DNA of 64,000 bases from Nitrospirota bacterium (GTDB lineage Bacteria > Nitrospirota > Nitrospiria > Nitrospirales > Nitrospiraceae): positions 23,136-87,135 of the forward strand of contig JAGXAR010000008.1 of NCBI GenBank assembly GCA_018971525.1, read 5' to 3'. The stretch's first letter is position 1; every line of letters starts with the position of its first letter. Under the pieces are notes generated by a model. That model was not told where the DNA came from and made no database searches. It saw only the letters and a program-made list of their open reading frames with translations. This document shows positions 1-10,855 of the stretch, piece by piece. A program made the translations under genes and the position numbers.

Positions 1-2
1 CC

Positions 3-79
3 TCGTGAAGCGTAACTTGTATCTCGCATGCGACGACACAGATTCACTTAATCCGCCCTGCTCTTCACGCTTCACGAAG
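3..79. repeat. Palindromic CGTGAAGCGT element, copy A
   Basis: The left arm CTCGTGAAGCGT (about 2-13) is answered by ACGCTTCACGAAG (about 67-79), with TATCTCG inside. The same arms recur at 56646-56696, and a fragment lies inside the nitroreductase gene near 58270. It sits upstream of the recA promoter and carries no gene. It looks like a REP/MITE-type palindrome. A terminator for a gene left of the window is also possible. Confidence 0.5.
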
Positions 80-172
80 ACGAGCGACGATGAACGGCGC
101 AGTGGCGAATTCGCGATTGGAGCAGAAACGTTCATGGATAATGCGGGCTAGGTTTCTTTCTCTCAACTTGGG

Positions 173-205
173 TATAATCCCGCGATCTCTCTATCACAAG
201 AGGAG
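173..205 (+). promoter_or_regulatory. recA -10 element and ribosome binding site
   Basis: A perfect TATAAT at 173-178 would start transcription near 185. The purine-rich AAGAGGAG at about 198-205 is well placed for the ATG at 211. The -35 region is weak. I could not recognise a LexA box (CTG-N10-CAG type), so SOS control is not shown by the sequence. Confidence 0.55.
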
Positions 206-210
206 TACCA

Positions 211-1305
211 ATGGCTGAAAAAGACGACAAGAAGCGCGCGCTGGATCTGGCCCTCTCCCAAATTGAGAAGCAATATGGGAAGGGGGCCATCATGAAGTTG
301 GGGGGCGCCGATGCCCCGGTTGATATTCCAGCGATTTCGACCGGATCCCTCGGACTTGATATTGCCCTGGGCGTCGGCGGGCTTCCCCGCGGTCGGGTGA
401 TCGAGATCTTTGGTCCCGAGTCCTCGGGCAAGACGACGCTGACCCTTCATGTGATTGCGGAAGCACAAAAGGCCGGTGGCACCGCCGCCTTTATCGATGC
501 AGAACATGCGCTGGATTTGACCTATGCCAAGAAGCTGGGCGTGCAGGTGGATGATCTGTTGGTGTCGCAGCCCGATACCGGCGAACAGGCGTTGGAAATT
601 GCCGAAACGCTTGTCCGGAGTGGAGCGATCGATGTCATCGTGGTGGACTCTGTCGCTGCGCTGGTGCCGAGAGCCGAAATCGAAGGCGAAATGGGCGATG
701 CGCATATGGGGCTGCAAGCGAGGCTGATGTCGCAGGCCCTTCGCAAATTGACGGCGGCCATTTCCAAGTCGCAGACGACTCTCATCTTCATTAATCAGAT
801 CAGGATGAAGATCGGCGTGATGTTCGGCAACCCGGAGACGACCACCGGCGGCAACGCACTGAAGTTCTATTCGTCCGTGCGGCTGGATATCCGGCGCATT
901 GAGTCGATCAAGGAAGGGCAGGAGGTGACCGGCAGTCGCGTCCGTGTGAAGGTGGTGAAGAACAAGATGGCGCCTCCATTTAAGCAGGCGGAGTTCGACA
1001 TCATGTTCGCGCAGGGGATTTCGAAAACCGGCGAACTGGTCGATCTCGGGGTCGAGAAGAAAGTGGTGGAGAAGTCCGGAGCCTGGTATTCCTATCAGGG
1101 GGAGCGGCTCGGGCAGGGACGTGACGCGGTGCGAGACTTTCTTTTGAGTAATCAGCCGTTGGCGCGTGAGATTGAAGGGAAGCTGCGTGACCTGGCCGGT
1201 CTGCCTGGGCGTACGGCCGAGAAACCCGTGACGGTGCCGGTGAAGGACGAGAAAAAGACCGAGGAGAAACGCGAGGAGCGACGACCGCACAAGGTCGGCG
1301 TCTAA
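211..1305 (+). CDS. recA: Recombinase RecA
   Basis: ATP-dependent strand-exchange protein for homologous recombination and co-protease for LexA-type repressors. The 364-residue product has the Walker A motif GPESSGKTT (about residues 69-77), the MAW-like region and the conserved [19 protein letters not shown] loop L2 stretch, and has normal family length. The C-terminal tail is rich in Lys, Arg and Glu and ends KVGV, more basic than the acidic tail of E. coli RecA. The ATG at 211 is chosen because of a strong AAGAGGAG just upstream. recX follows after a 250-bp repeat, the usual pairing of RecA with its modulator. Confidence 0.98.
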   Translation: MAEKDDKKRALDLALSQIEKQYGKGAIMKLGGADAPVDIPAISTGSLGLDIALGVGGLPRGRVIEIFGPESSGKTTLTLHVIAEAQKAGGTAAFIDAEHALDLTYAKKLGVQVDDLLVSQPDTGEQALEIAETLVRSGAIDVIVVDSVAALVPRAEIEGEMGDAHMGLQARLMSQALRKLTAAISKSQTTLIFINQIRMKIGVMFGNPETTTGGNALKFYSSVRLDIRRIESIKEGQEVTGSRVRVKVVKNKMAPPFKQAEFDIMFAQGISKTGELVDLGVEKKVVEKSGAWYSYQGERLGQGRDAVRDFLLSNQPLAREIEGKLRDLAGLPGRTAEKPVTVPVKDEKKTEEKREERRPHKVGV

Positions 1306-1309
1306 TCAG

Positions 1310-1540
1310 GCTGCGGAAACACTGCGGTGGCCCGCTCGAACCTCGATGGTCCGCATGTGTGGCACAACAGGAGCACACTCCCGCAGGATGCTCCAACAGG
1401 CTGTCCTCTTCGTGCGTCGTTCGCGAAGCGTCGCGCGTCTCTCGTTGCAGCCCTGGATACAGAGTGCTTGCGAGATACGCGTCACGATTGACGGGCATGG
1501 AGAACGCGGCTGGCGGACTGTTTCAGCATCCTGCTAACGA
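1310..1540. repeat. Long intergenic repeat, copy 1
   Basis: Fills the recA-recX gap. It contains GATGGTCCGCATGTGTGGC, CAACAGGAG and GCAGGATGCTCCAACAGGC on the left and TTTCAGCATCCTGCTAA at the right end, so its ends are inverted copies of the AGCAGGATGCT / AGCATCCTGCT core. The left module is shared with copies at 42.6 and 43.8 kb. Short open frames inside it look spurious. Confidence 0.75.
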
Positions 1541-1555
1541 CCGACGAGCCGGCTG

Positions 1556-2041
1556 GTGAGCAGGCGAAACATAGACAACGTGGCACCGTCTCCCGATCAG
1601 TGGTTGCAACTCGCGGTTCGGGCGCTGGCCCGCAGTGATCGCACGACGGCCCAGATCGAACGGTTGCTCGCGGCGAAGGGGGCGTCTCCCTCGCAGGTTC
1701 GCGCGGCAGTTCGACGGCTGACATCGTTGAGTTATCTCGATGATGTGGCCTTCGCTGCGCGGTGGGCCGAGCGGCGACTCGCCCGCATGCCGATGGGCCG
1801 TGCGCGCCTGCAGGAAGAGCTGCTCGCTACTGGTTGTCCTGAACACATCGTGCAGGCGACGCTGCGGGCGGCCTACCGCAAGGTGAGCGAGCGGGACCTT
1901 GCGCTACAAGTTGTCACGATGGCTGGCCGGGCGACATCGGTTCATACGCTTAGCCGAGTAGCGAGACTATTGAGCCAACGAGGGTTTGACGAAGACACGA
2001 TTGGGACAGTGATGGGACCGCTGCTGCGGGAGGAAAGTTAG
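1556..2041 (+). CDS. recX: Regulatory protein RecX
   Basis: RecX binds RecA filaments and limits their activity. The 161-residue product has the family's three-helix repeats: residues about 20-60 (ALARSDRTTAQIERLLAAKG), the core DDVAFAARWAERRL near 62-75, and a C-terminal repeat ending in GFDEDTIGTVM. It starts with GTG at 1556; a GTG at 1580 is an alternative, since neither has a strong ribosome binding site. It ends 6 bp before alaS and lies downstream of recA, as in many bacteria. Confidence 0.9.
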   Translation: MSRRNIDNVAPSPDQWLQLAVRALARSDRTTAQIERLLAAKGASPSQVRAAVRRLTSLSYLDDVAFAARWAERRLARMPMGRARLQEELLATGCPEHIVQATLRAAYRKVSERDLALQVVTMAGRATSVHTLSRVARLLSQRGFDEDTIGTVMGPLLREES

Positions 2042-2047
2042 GGTGCC

Positions 2048-4678
<2,631 letters not shown>

Positions 4679-4682
4679 ACTG

Positions 4683-5255
4683 ATGGAGGGTAAACGAATT
4701 CTCGCGCTCGATTACGGGACCAAGCGGATAGGGGTGGCCCTGAGTGATGAACTAGGGTGGACCGCCCAACCGCTTGAGACGCTCAATCGACATACGTTGG
4801 ACCGGGACATCGCCCATATCGCGGCCCTCGTCGGGACTCATGAGGTCAGGCAAGTCCTGTTGGGCTTTCCTCTTCAATTAGATGGCCGCGAGGGTCCGGC
4901 GATCCAGGCGATGCGCGAGTTCCAGGCTCGGTTGAAAGAGGGAGTGCCAGTTCCCGTCATTCTGTGGGACGAGCGGTTGACGACGAAGTCGGCGGAAGAC
5001 CTCTTGATCGCAGCCGATGTCAGTCGGAAAAAGCGGAAGGGTGTGGTGGATCGCATCGCCGCTTCGATTCTGCTCCAGAGTTATCTGGCGAGTCTTGAAC
5101 CGGCGCCGACGAGAGCACCGGAATCATGGGCGGATGAGTATTCGGACGGGGGAACGGTAGAGCCACCTCATGAGCCTACGGATCATTCTCGGATTTCTGC
5201 TGGTCGCAATGGTCGCACTTGGCGTCGCGGCCTATCAGACGATTCGCTGGGCTGA
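4683..5255 (+). CDS. ruvX: RuvX/YqgF Holliday-junction resolvase-like nuclease, with C-terminal extension
   Basis: RNase H-fold protein implicated in 16S rRNA 5' end maturation and assigned as a putative Holliday-junction resolvase. The first motif LALDYGTKRIGVALSD is at the N-terminus, with WDERLTT and VDRIAASILLQ later, all expected for YqgF. I start at ATG 4683, not at an upstream ATG inside alaS, because the family begins a few residues before the DYG motif. The protein is 190 residues against about 140 usual. The last 50 or so residues are a low-complexity tail whose coding sequence overlaps the first 86 bp of mltG. Confidence 0.9.
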   Translation: MEGKRILALDYGTKRIGVALSDELGWTAQPLETLNRHTLDRDIAHIAALVGTHEVRQVLLGFPLQLDGREGPAIQAMREFQARLKEGVPVPVILWDERLTTKSAEDLLIAADVSRKKRKGVVDRIAASILLQSYLASLEPAPTRAPESWADEYSDGGTVEPPHEPTDHSRISAGRNGRTWRRGLSDDSLG

Positions 5256-6204
5256 AGGCCCGGCCATTCCCGCGCAAGAGCACCCTCCCTCGAAAGTCGT
5301 CGTGATTCCGGATGGCTCGACGTTTCAATATATAGCGTCGCTGCTTGAGCGCGAACGATTGATCAAGAGCCGCGCTGCCTTTGTCCTTCTTGGAAAATCC
5401 CAATCTGCTGACCGGAAAGTTCGTGCGGGTGAGTATGAGCTGAATCCTTCCATGACACCGGCGGAGATTCTCTCGAAGTTGCTCAACGGCCAAGTGTTGC
5501 TCCGTCCGCTGACGATTCCCGAAGGGTTCACCATCACCCAAATCGCCGATTTGGTCTCGCAACAGGGCCTTACGGATCGCGCAGAGTTTCTTCGGCTTGC
5601 GAAAGATCGGGTGTTCGTTGCGTCTCTTGGGATCAAGGCGAAGACGCTGGAAGGGTATCTCTATCCCGACACGTATAAGTTTCCTCGCCCCGTCAAGCCC
5701 CGAGAGGTGTTGGTGGCCATGGTCGAGCAGCTACGGCATGTGGTCGGACCGGATCTCCTTGCTCGGATGCAGGAACTCAAGATGACGATGCACGAAGTGC
5801 TGACCCTCGCCTCCGTCATCGAAAAGGAGACCGGGTCGGGCGGCGAGCGGCCAGAGATTTCCGCGGTGTTTCATAACCGGCTCAAGAAGCATATTCCGTT
5901 ACAGAGCGATCCAACCGTCATTTATGGCTTGCCGGCATTCGACGGAAATTTGCACAAGAAAGACCTGTCCAGTCCCAGTCCCTACAATACCTATCGGGTG
6001 CAGGGACTGCCGCCTGGACCGATCGCCAACCCAGGCATTCAGGCGATTCGCGCGACACTCTATCCGTCTGATTCACGCTCGTTGTATTTTGTCTCGCGGA
6101 ACGATGGAACGCACCAGTTCTCTGCGACGCTCATCGAGCACAACCAGGCAGTCGAGAAGTATCAAAAGCGGCCGTTTCGTCGGGCCTCGCTCCCGCACAT
6201 GTAA
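5170..6204 (+). CDS. mltG: Endolytic murein transglycosylase MltG (YceG-like)
   Basis: Inner-membrane lytic transglycosylase thought to cut nascent glycan strands and set their length. The 344 residues start with a membrane anchor (IILGFLLVAMVALGVAAY, about 4-21), then a LysM-like region and the YceG catalytic domain. The latter has SVIEKETGSGGERPEISAVF (catalytic Glu expected in EKET) and LQSDPTVIYG, typical of the family. The ATG at 5170 lies inside the end of ruvX and is supported because it directly precedes the anchor. Confidence 0.95.
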   Translation: MSLRIILGFLLVAMVALGVAAYQTIRWAEGPAIPAQEHPPSKVVVIPDGSTFQYIASLLERERLIKSRAAFVLLGKSQSADRKVRAGEYELNPSMTPAEILSKLLNGQVLLRPLTIPEGFTITQIADLVSQQGLTDRAEFLRLAKDRVFVASLGIKAKTLEGYLYPDTYKFPRPVKPREVLVAMVEQLRHVVGPDLLARMQELKMTMHEVLTLASVIEKETGSGGERPEISAVFHNRLKKHIPLQSDPTVIYGLPAFDGNLHKKDLSSPSPYNTYRVQGLPPGPIANPGIQAIRATLYPSDSRSLYFVSRNDGTHQFSATLIEHNQAVEKYQKRPFRRASLPHM

Positions 6205-6259
6205 TCATTCATCCTGCTCCCCCGCGCGATTCCCTCTTCATCTCTGATCCAGGACTTGC

Positions 6260-6271
6260 TATAAGAGTGGC
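6260..6271 (+). promoter_or_regulatory. -10-like hexamer placed for a leaderless deoC mRNA
   Basis: TATAAG at 6260-6265 lies exactly seven bases before the A of the deoC ATG at 6272. If it acts as a -10 box, transcription would start at or next to the start codon. The -35 (TTCATC, 17 bp upstream) is weak. A short AAGAG could instead act as a weak ribosome binding site. Confidence 0.35.
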
Positions 6272-6955
6272 ATGATGAAGACACAGGATTGGAATCTCCC
6301 GGCGTTGATCGACCATACCGTGCTCCGTCCTGACGCGACGAAGGCCGATGTGCAGCGGGTCTGCCGGGAGGCGAGAGAGTTCGGCTTCGTCGTGATCTTT
6401 GTGCCGCCCTGTTACATCGATGAGGCGGTCGAGGCGGTGGCCGGGACGAATATTCGCGTCGGCATTCCAATCGGATTCCCGCTGGGCGGCCATACGACGG
6501 CCACGAAGGTTGCCGAGGCCGTTGAAGGAGTTGCACGGGGGGCCAAGGTGCTCGATATGGTGATCAACGTGAGCCGGCTCAAATCTGGCGACTACGATCT
6601 TGTCCGGAGCGACATGGCCGAGGTCGTGAAGGCGACTGCGGGAGCAGAGCACAAAGTCATTCTGGAGACCTGCTGTCTGACGCGCGAGGAAAAGATCACG
6701 GCCTGCCGTCTGGCCGTGGAAGCGGGGATGGACTACGTGAAGACGTCGACGGGATTTGCCGCTGCCGGCGCCACAGCGGAGGATGTAAGACTGATGAAAG
6801 AGACGGTGGCCCGTCGTGCCAAGGTAAAGGCCTCCGGCGGAATCAGAGACTGGAAGACCACGCTGGCCATGCTGGAAGCCGGCGCGGATCGGATCGGCAC
6901 CAGCGCAAGCCTCGCGATCATGGCCGAGTGGTCTGCCACAAGGCGGAAGGGGTGA
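6272..6955 (+). CDS. deoC: Deoxyribose-phosphate aldolase
   Basis: Cleaves 2-deoxyribose 5-phosphate to glyceraldehyde 3-phosphate and acetaldehyde in deoxynucleoside breakdown. The 227-residue TIM-barrel protein has LIDHTVLRPDATKADV at the N-terminus, the Schiff-base lysine in DYVKTSTGF (near residue 155) and the second conserved lysine in VKASGGIR. Length is normal. A second ATG directly follows the first. It is followed within 6 bp by a PilZ gene and then by a deoB homologue, so a deo-type catabolic unit is likely. Confidence 0.96.
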   Translation: MMKTQDWNLPALIDHTVLRPDATKADVQRVCREAREFGFVVIFVPPCYIDEAVEAVAGTNIRVGIPIGFPLGGHTTATKVAEAVEGVARGAKVLDMVINVSRLKSGDYDLVRSDMAEVVKATAGAEHKVILETCCLTREEKITACRLAVEAGMDYVKTSTGFAAAGATAEDVRLMKETVARRAKVKASGGIRDWKTTLAMLEAGADRIGTSASLAIMAEWSATRRKG

Positions 6956-6961
6956 GTCACG

Positions 6962-7282
6962 ATGATGGTGCGTAAGGACACCAGGTTTTCGGTCCGATGC
7001 CCCGTGACCTATGTATTGGAAGATGCAGCCTGTCAAGGGACGACGTTCAATTTGTCGCGGGGAGGCTGTGCGATTGAAAGTGACGCGATGGCGCCAGAAG
7101 GAGAGTCTGTGAGCCTCCAGATCATGGCACCTGGGCAACCGACGGCGATCCGTGTGGAGCTCGGGAGGGTGTGCTGGGCCACCAGGCGGGAATTCGGAGT
7201 TGAATTCATGGTCATTCTGGAAGACTCGAAACAACGACTGAATCGATTTCTCATCGAGGTGGCGAAGCAGAGTGCGGTGTGA
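6962..7282 (+). CDS. PilZ domain protein
   Basis: Small single-domain protein of 106 residues with the PilZ signature: an N-terminal basic stretch RKDTRFSVRCPV (R-x3-R type) and NLSRGGCAIE, matching the D/NxSxxG motif. Proteins of this family usually bind cyclic di-GMP and act by protein-protein contact. No other domain is present, and the target cannot be told from the sequence. It lies between deoC and deoB, with GGGGTGAG from the end of deoC serving as ribosome binding site. Confidence 0.85.
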   Translation: MMVRKDTRFSVRCPVTYVLEDAACQGTTFNLSRGGCAIESDAMAPEGESVSLQIMAPGQPTAIRVELGRVCWATRREFGVEFMVILEDSKQRLNRFLIEVAKQSAV

Positions 7283-7324
7283 CGATGCCGGATGTCTCGT
7301 CCCGTTGTCGATGTAGACCTGTGC

Positions 7325-7336
7325 TATAGTGCGCCA
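7325..7336 (+). promoter_or_regulatory. -10-like hexamer placed for a leaderless deoB mRNA
   Basis: TATAGT at 7325-7330 ends exactly seven bases before the A of the ATG at 7337, so a transcript from it would start at the start codon. No ribosome binding site is visible before this ATG. No good -35 is seen at 17 bp spacing. Confidence 0.35.
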
Positions 7337-8494
7337 ATGATTACTCGTGTGGTTGTGCTGGTGATTGATGGAATGGGCGTTGGGGCCATGCCCGATGCGG
7401 CGGAATACGGCGATGCCGATTCCAACACCTTGTCTCATCTGGCTGATGTCGTTGGGGGACTCAACCTCCCCACGCTCGAATCCCTCGGGCTTGGCCACAT
7501 CACGGAGATCAAAGGTGTGCGGGTGATGGGACAGCCGGAAGGGTGTTTCGGACGTCTCGGATTTCTCTCCAAGGGTGTGGATTCCATGGCCGGCTATTGG
7601 GAAATGGCCGGCTATCTGACGGACGTGGCCGGGCCGCTGTATCCCAACGGATTTCCTCCCGACATGGTTGCGGTCCTCGAACAGGCCTTTGGCCGCAAGA
7701 TCATCGGCAATCGCTGCGGCTCAGGAACGGTGATGCTTCGCGAGTGTGAGGCCGATCATCTGTCTTCGGGCGGGCTGATCGTCTGGACGGATGGAAAACG
7801 AACCTGCCATGTGGCGGCGCATGAGAGTGCCATGCGTCAGGACGAGTTTTTTCAGCGCTGCCGGGATGCGAGAAAATTACTCAAGGACCCCTGGGGGATT
7901 TGGCGTGTTTCAGCACATCCTCTCTTGGGTGATGCCGGGGCGGTACAGTTCAGCCCACAACCCCGTGAGTTCGTGCTTGAACCTCCCGGGCCGACCTTGT
8001 TCGATGTGCTCAATCGCGCGAGCCAAATTCTGGTTGGGGTGGGAAAAGTCGGCGATCTCTTCAGCGGTCGCGGGCTCACTCGTTCCGTTCCCGTTGGGCA
8101 CTGGACGGCGTTGCTTGATGAGGTAACCGGGTTGTTGAAAAAAGTTCCCCGTGGATTGATTTTTGCCGGGCTTGATGTGTTGGAGTCGGATGTCGCACAG
8201 TCGGCCACGGCCCTTCATGATTTTGATCGACGGCTTCCCGAGTTGCTGGAACAGCTTCGTCCGGGGGACCTGCTCGTCCTGACGGGGGATCATGGACGGG
8301 ATATCACGAGGGCGGGTCAGGTCTCGACGCGGGAATATGTACCCCTCTTGGTTACCGGACCGAAGTTGGCACAAGGGGTTAATCTCGGAATCAGAGCCTC
8401 TGCTGCCGATCTTGGTCATACCATTGTGGAAGCCCTGCAAGGGGATCAACTCCCTGTGGGTGAGAGTTTTCTCGATGCGCTCCGCGCAGGGTGA
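7337..8494 (+). CDS. Divergent phosphopentomutase (DeoB-like), several metal ligands missing
   Basis: Alkaline-phosphatase-superfamily protein of 385 residues. Phosphopentomutases interconvert (deoxy)ribose 1- and 5-phosphate. The family is clear from VIDGMGVGAMPDAAEYGDAD at the N-terminus, DSNTLSHLAD, FDRRLPEL and TREYVPLLV. From my memory of B. cereus enzyme residues, Asp13 and the Asp327-His328 pair (GDHGRD) are kept. The Asp286/His291 segment (VDFD..YGHR) is replaced and shortened to LDVLESDVAQ. His339 of GTDHTRE is Ser (GQVSTRE). The phospho-Thr loop DT.TGHWE reads DSMAGYWE. The ATG at 7337 fits the family N-terminus; the open frame extends 15 codons upstream. The gene may encode a mutase with changed metal use or another activity. 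Confidence 0.8.
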   Translation: MITRVVVLVIDGMGVGAMPDAAEYGDADSNTLSHLADVVGGLNLPTLESLGLGHITEIKGVRVMGQPEGCFGRLGFLSKGVDSMAGYWEMAGYLTDVAGPLYPNGFPPDMVAVLEQAFGRKIIGNRCGSGTVMLRECEADHLSSGGLIVWTDGKRTCHVAAHESAMRQDEFFQRCRDARKLLKDPWGIWRVSAHPLLGDAGAVQFSPQPREFVLEPPGPTLFDVLNRASQILVGVGKVGDLFSGRGLTRSVPVGHWTALLDEVTGLLKKVPRGLIFAGLDVLESDVAQSATALHDFDRRLPELLEQLRPGDLLVLTGDHGRDITRAGQVSTREYVPLLVTGPKLAQGVNLGIRASAADLGHTIVEALQGDQLPVGESFLDALRAG

Positions 8495-8497
8495 TTG

Positions 8498-8968
8498 ATG
8501 TCGATTCGCACGTCATACGAATCCCGACTTGCAGAACTACAGATCGCATTGCCCCCGCCGCCGCAACCGTTGGCGACCTATGTTCCGGTGGTCCGGGCCG
8601 GGGATCTCTTATTCCTATCCGGCGTCCTTCCAATGCGAGATGGACAGTTGGTGTTCTCCGGCAAGCTTGGACGTGATCTGACGGTCGAGCAGGGGATGGA
8701 GGCGGCCAGGCTCGCGCTTCTGAACGCACTGGCGATTGCCAAGCAAGAACTCGGGACATTGGACCGTATTACGCGCGTCGTGAAGGTCGTCGGGCATGTG
8801 GCGTCGGCGGAAGGATTCGTGCAGCAGCCCCAAGTCATCAACGGGGCCTCGGACCTCCTGGTCGCCATCTTTGGAGAGGCTGGCCGTCATGCGCGTGTGG
8901 CTGTGGGGGCTGCTGAGTTGCCTCGCGGGGCTCCCGTCGAAATTGAAGTGATTCTCTCCGTCTCCTGA
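8498..8968 (+). CDS. RidA/YjgF-family protein
   Basis: 156-residue member of the RidA superfamily, whose best-known members hydrolyse reactive enamines and imines. It has the features of the longer YjgF-like subfamily: GDLLFLSGVLPMRDG, the AARLALLNALAIAKQELG helix, RVVKVVGHVAS, NGASDLLVAIFGEAGRHAR and VEIEVILSVS. The Arg of GRHAR is at the position typically used by active RidA proteins. The ATG at 8498 is three bases after the deoB stop, so co-transcription with deoB is likely. Confidence 0.85.
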   Translation: MSIRTSYESRLAELQIALPPPPQPLATYVPVVRAGDLLFLSGVLPMRDGQLVFSGKLGRDLTVEQGMEAARLALLNALAIAKQELGTLDRITRVVKVVGHVASAEGFVQQPQVINGASDLLVAIFGEAGRHARVAVGAAELPRGAPVEIEVILSVS

Positions 8969-9018
8969 TGGCTCTTCCGAACCGGTCAGGAAGGGCTGGC
9001 TGGCGCGGATTGGCCGGC

Positions 9019-9048
9019 TTGACTCTCGAAAAAACCGCTTGCTATAGT
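9019..9048 (+). promoter_or_regulatory. Sigma70-like promoter for the exported repeat proteins
   Basis: TTGACT (9019-9024), an 18-bp spacer and TATAGT (9043-9048). It would start transcription near 9055, giving a leader of about 118 bases before the ATG at 9173, which has CAGGAG upstream. It separates this pair of genes from the deo block. Confidence 0.55.
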
Positions 9049-9172
9049 TCGATCGGTCCTTCGCATTATTTACGTGGTATCCCCGTTGTACCCTTTCTGA
9101 GTCCGGTGCGTGGGGTTTTCGTACCACGCGCAGGGTGATCGTACGTCTAACTTGCCTGACAGGAGCCTATTC

Positions 9173-10855
9173 ATGAATGCGTTCGTAACCGGAGTAAGTG
9201 TGATGACGTTGTGGGCCAGTCTGAGCACTGCCGCGTTTGCCGCGACTCCTTCCGCGCTCGAACTGCATCCGTCAACGGCGGTTCCCGGCGCCACCCTGTC
9301 GATCGGCGGTAAGGGGTTCGGCGCATTTCGATCCGTGCAAGTCAATCGTGTGACCGTCGGCGGCTTTCCTGCGTTGATTCAGCGATGGGAATCCGACCTG
9401 ATCGAGGTGAAGGTTCCCTTCCAAGCCCAATCCGGTCCCGTTGAAATTATGGCCGGGAAAAAGAAAATGTCGGCCGGGACGTTGACGGTAGTGCAGCCCA
9501 CGATTACTGCGGTGACGCCGGCAGAGATCGAACCAGGCCATGCCGTAGAGATTACGGGCGCGCATTTCGGTGCCACGGCTGGTCCGCGTGACCCCAACAC
9601 CATGTTCGGGGTTAACGATGTGATGATCGGGGGTGTGATCGTCAGGCCGCGTCGCTGGAAAGACAACATCATCGAAGTCGAGGTTCCCACGAATGCTGCG
9701 TCGGGCGACGTAGTGGTTCGGTTGGCCTCGTCCGATCCCTTGCCGGACGGGTCCTGTTGCGCTCCGGTCCAGTACAAAGTGAGCAATGCCGTTCCTCTGA
9801 AGGTGATTCCGAGCATTCGCGTCGATCCGGTGAGCGGGCCAGTCGGGACTAAGGTGGTCCTTTTCGGCCAGGGTTTCGGCGCGGCGAAGGGAGCCGGTGA
9901 CAAGGTGACGTTCGGCGGACATCTGGCCACCATCGCTCAGTGGTCCGATAGCGCCATCGTCGCGCATCTCCCGATGGATGCAGAGACTGGACCGGTCGTT
10001 CTGACTGTGCAGGGGCGTGAGCGAACGGTCGGGACCTTTACGGTTCACATACCTAAAGTGATCGCCTTGACGCCTCCGGCAGCCCCGATCGGTACTCTGC
10101 TCAGAATCAGCGGCGAACATTTCGGATTCTATTCGGAAAGTGGAGCGACTCCCTACGCCTTTACCGATTTCAATACGGGAGAGAATCGAGTCGATATCGG
10201 CGGGGTCCGCGCCGTCATCTATCGCTGGCAGGACGATCGCATCGATGTGTGGGTTCCCTTCAGCGCGAAGAGCGGGCCGGTCGTGATTTATCGAGGCGCG
10301 ACGATGCCCAACTCCGACGGCTCCTGTTGTGCGACGAAGGAAATTCTGAAGACCGAGGCCGGAGTTTTTACGCTCGTGACGCCGACGATCGACTCCTACA
10401 GCCCGCAATCAGGCGGACTCGATGATCTGATCACCATTAAGGGGTCGGGGTTCGGCTCTTTCTTAAAAACAGCCGAGCATGCCAACTTGGGCCTCAACCA
10501 GGGTGTCTACAAACGACGGGAAGATATGGAGTTGGGCGACAACGTGTCGCGGACGGAAGTGCTGTTCAGCAACGTCGCGGCGCAGGTGATGTCCTGGACG
10601 GATACGGAGATCGTCGTGCGAGTGCCTCATCGGAATCTCTATGGTGTGGGGAAGCGCAACGAGTTCTTCAATGAGCTCGCCACTGGCCCGCTGATCGTGC
10701 GGCGCGGCTCCTGGGATGTGCAGCCGGACGGAACTTGTTGTACCCCGAAAAAGTGGCTGACGTTGGAAGCGGGCACCTTCACCATTGAAGCCAAGGGCAT
10801 GCCTGATCAGAGCTTCTTCAATAACAACCGCCTTGACTCCAACACCAACCAGTGA
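9173..10855 (+). CDS. Exported IPT/TIG-domain protein with three Asp-Gly-Ser/Thr-Cys-Cys motifs
   Basis: 560 residues. An N-terminal signal peptide (hydrophobic stretch ending STAAFAA, about residues 1-24) is followed by about five IPT/TIG immunoglobulin-like repeats. Each repeat opens like VTPAEIEPGHAVEITGAHFG and carries a phrase like RRWKDNIIEVEVP. DG(S/T)CC occurs at Cys195-196, Cys385-386 and Cys522-523, each near the end of a repeat. I start at 9173, where GGAGCC precedes the signal peptide; the open frame begins 63 bp earlier. It probably acts in the periplasm or at the cell surface. No enzyme motif is seen, so function is unknown. The next gene overlaps its stop codon. Confidence 0.85.
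   Translation: MNAFVTGVSVMTLWASLSTAAFAATPSALELHPSTAVPGATLSIGGKGFGAFRSVQVNRVTVGGFPALIQRWESDLIEVKVPFQAQSGPVEIMAGKKKMSAGTLTVVQPTITAVTPAEIEPGHAVEITGAHFGATAGPRDPNTMFGVNDVMIGGVIVRPRRWKDNIIEVEVPTNAASGDVVVRLASSDPLPDGSCCAPVQYKVSNAVPLKVIPSIRVDPVSGPVGTKVVLFGQGFGAAKGAGDKVTFGGHLATIAQWSDSAIVAHLPMDAETGPVVLTVQGRERTVGTFTVHIPKVIALTPPAAPIGTLLRISGEHFGFYSESGATPYAFTDFNTGENRVDIGGVRAVIYRWQDDRIDVWVPFSAKSGPVVIYRGATMPNSDGSCCATKEILKTEAGVFTLVTPTIDSYSPQSGGLDDLITIKGSGFGSFLKTAEHANLGLNQGVYKRREDMELGDNVSRTEVLFSNVAAQVMSWTDTEIVVRVPHRNLYGVGKRNEFFNELATGPLIVRRGSWDVQPDGTCCTPKKWLTLEAGTFTIEAKGMPDQSFFNNNRLDSNTNQ

Noticed and set aside
100..210. LexA box upstream of recA
   Set aside because: No CTG-N10-CAG or GAAC-N4-GTTC-type palindrome could be recognised near the TATAAT.
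163..1290. Long open frame antisense to recA
   Set aside because: It is the complement of a highly conserved gene; its length follows from high GC at third codon positions, and it has no domain-like features.
9272..10408. 378-codon open frame antisense to the IPT/TIG gene
   Set aside because: Arg/His-rich composition typical of a shadow frame; the sense strand has a signal peptide, repeats and a promoter.
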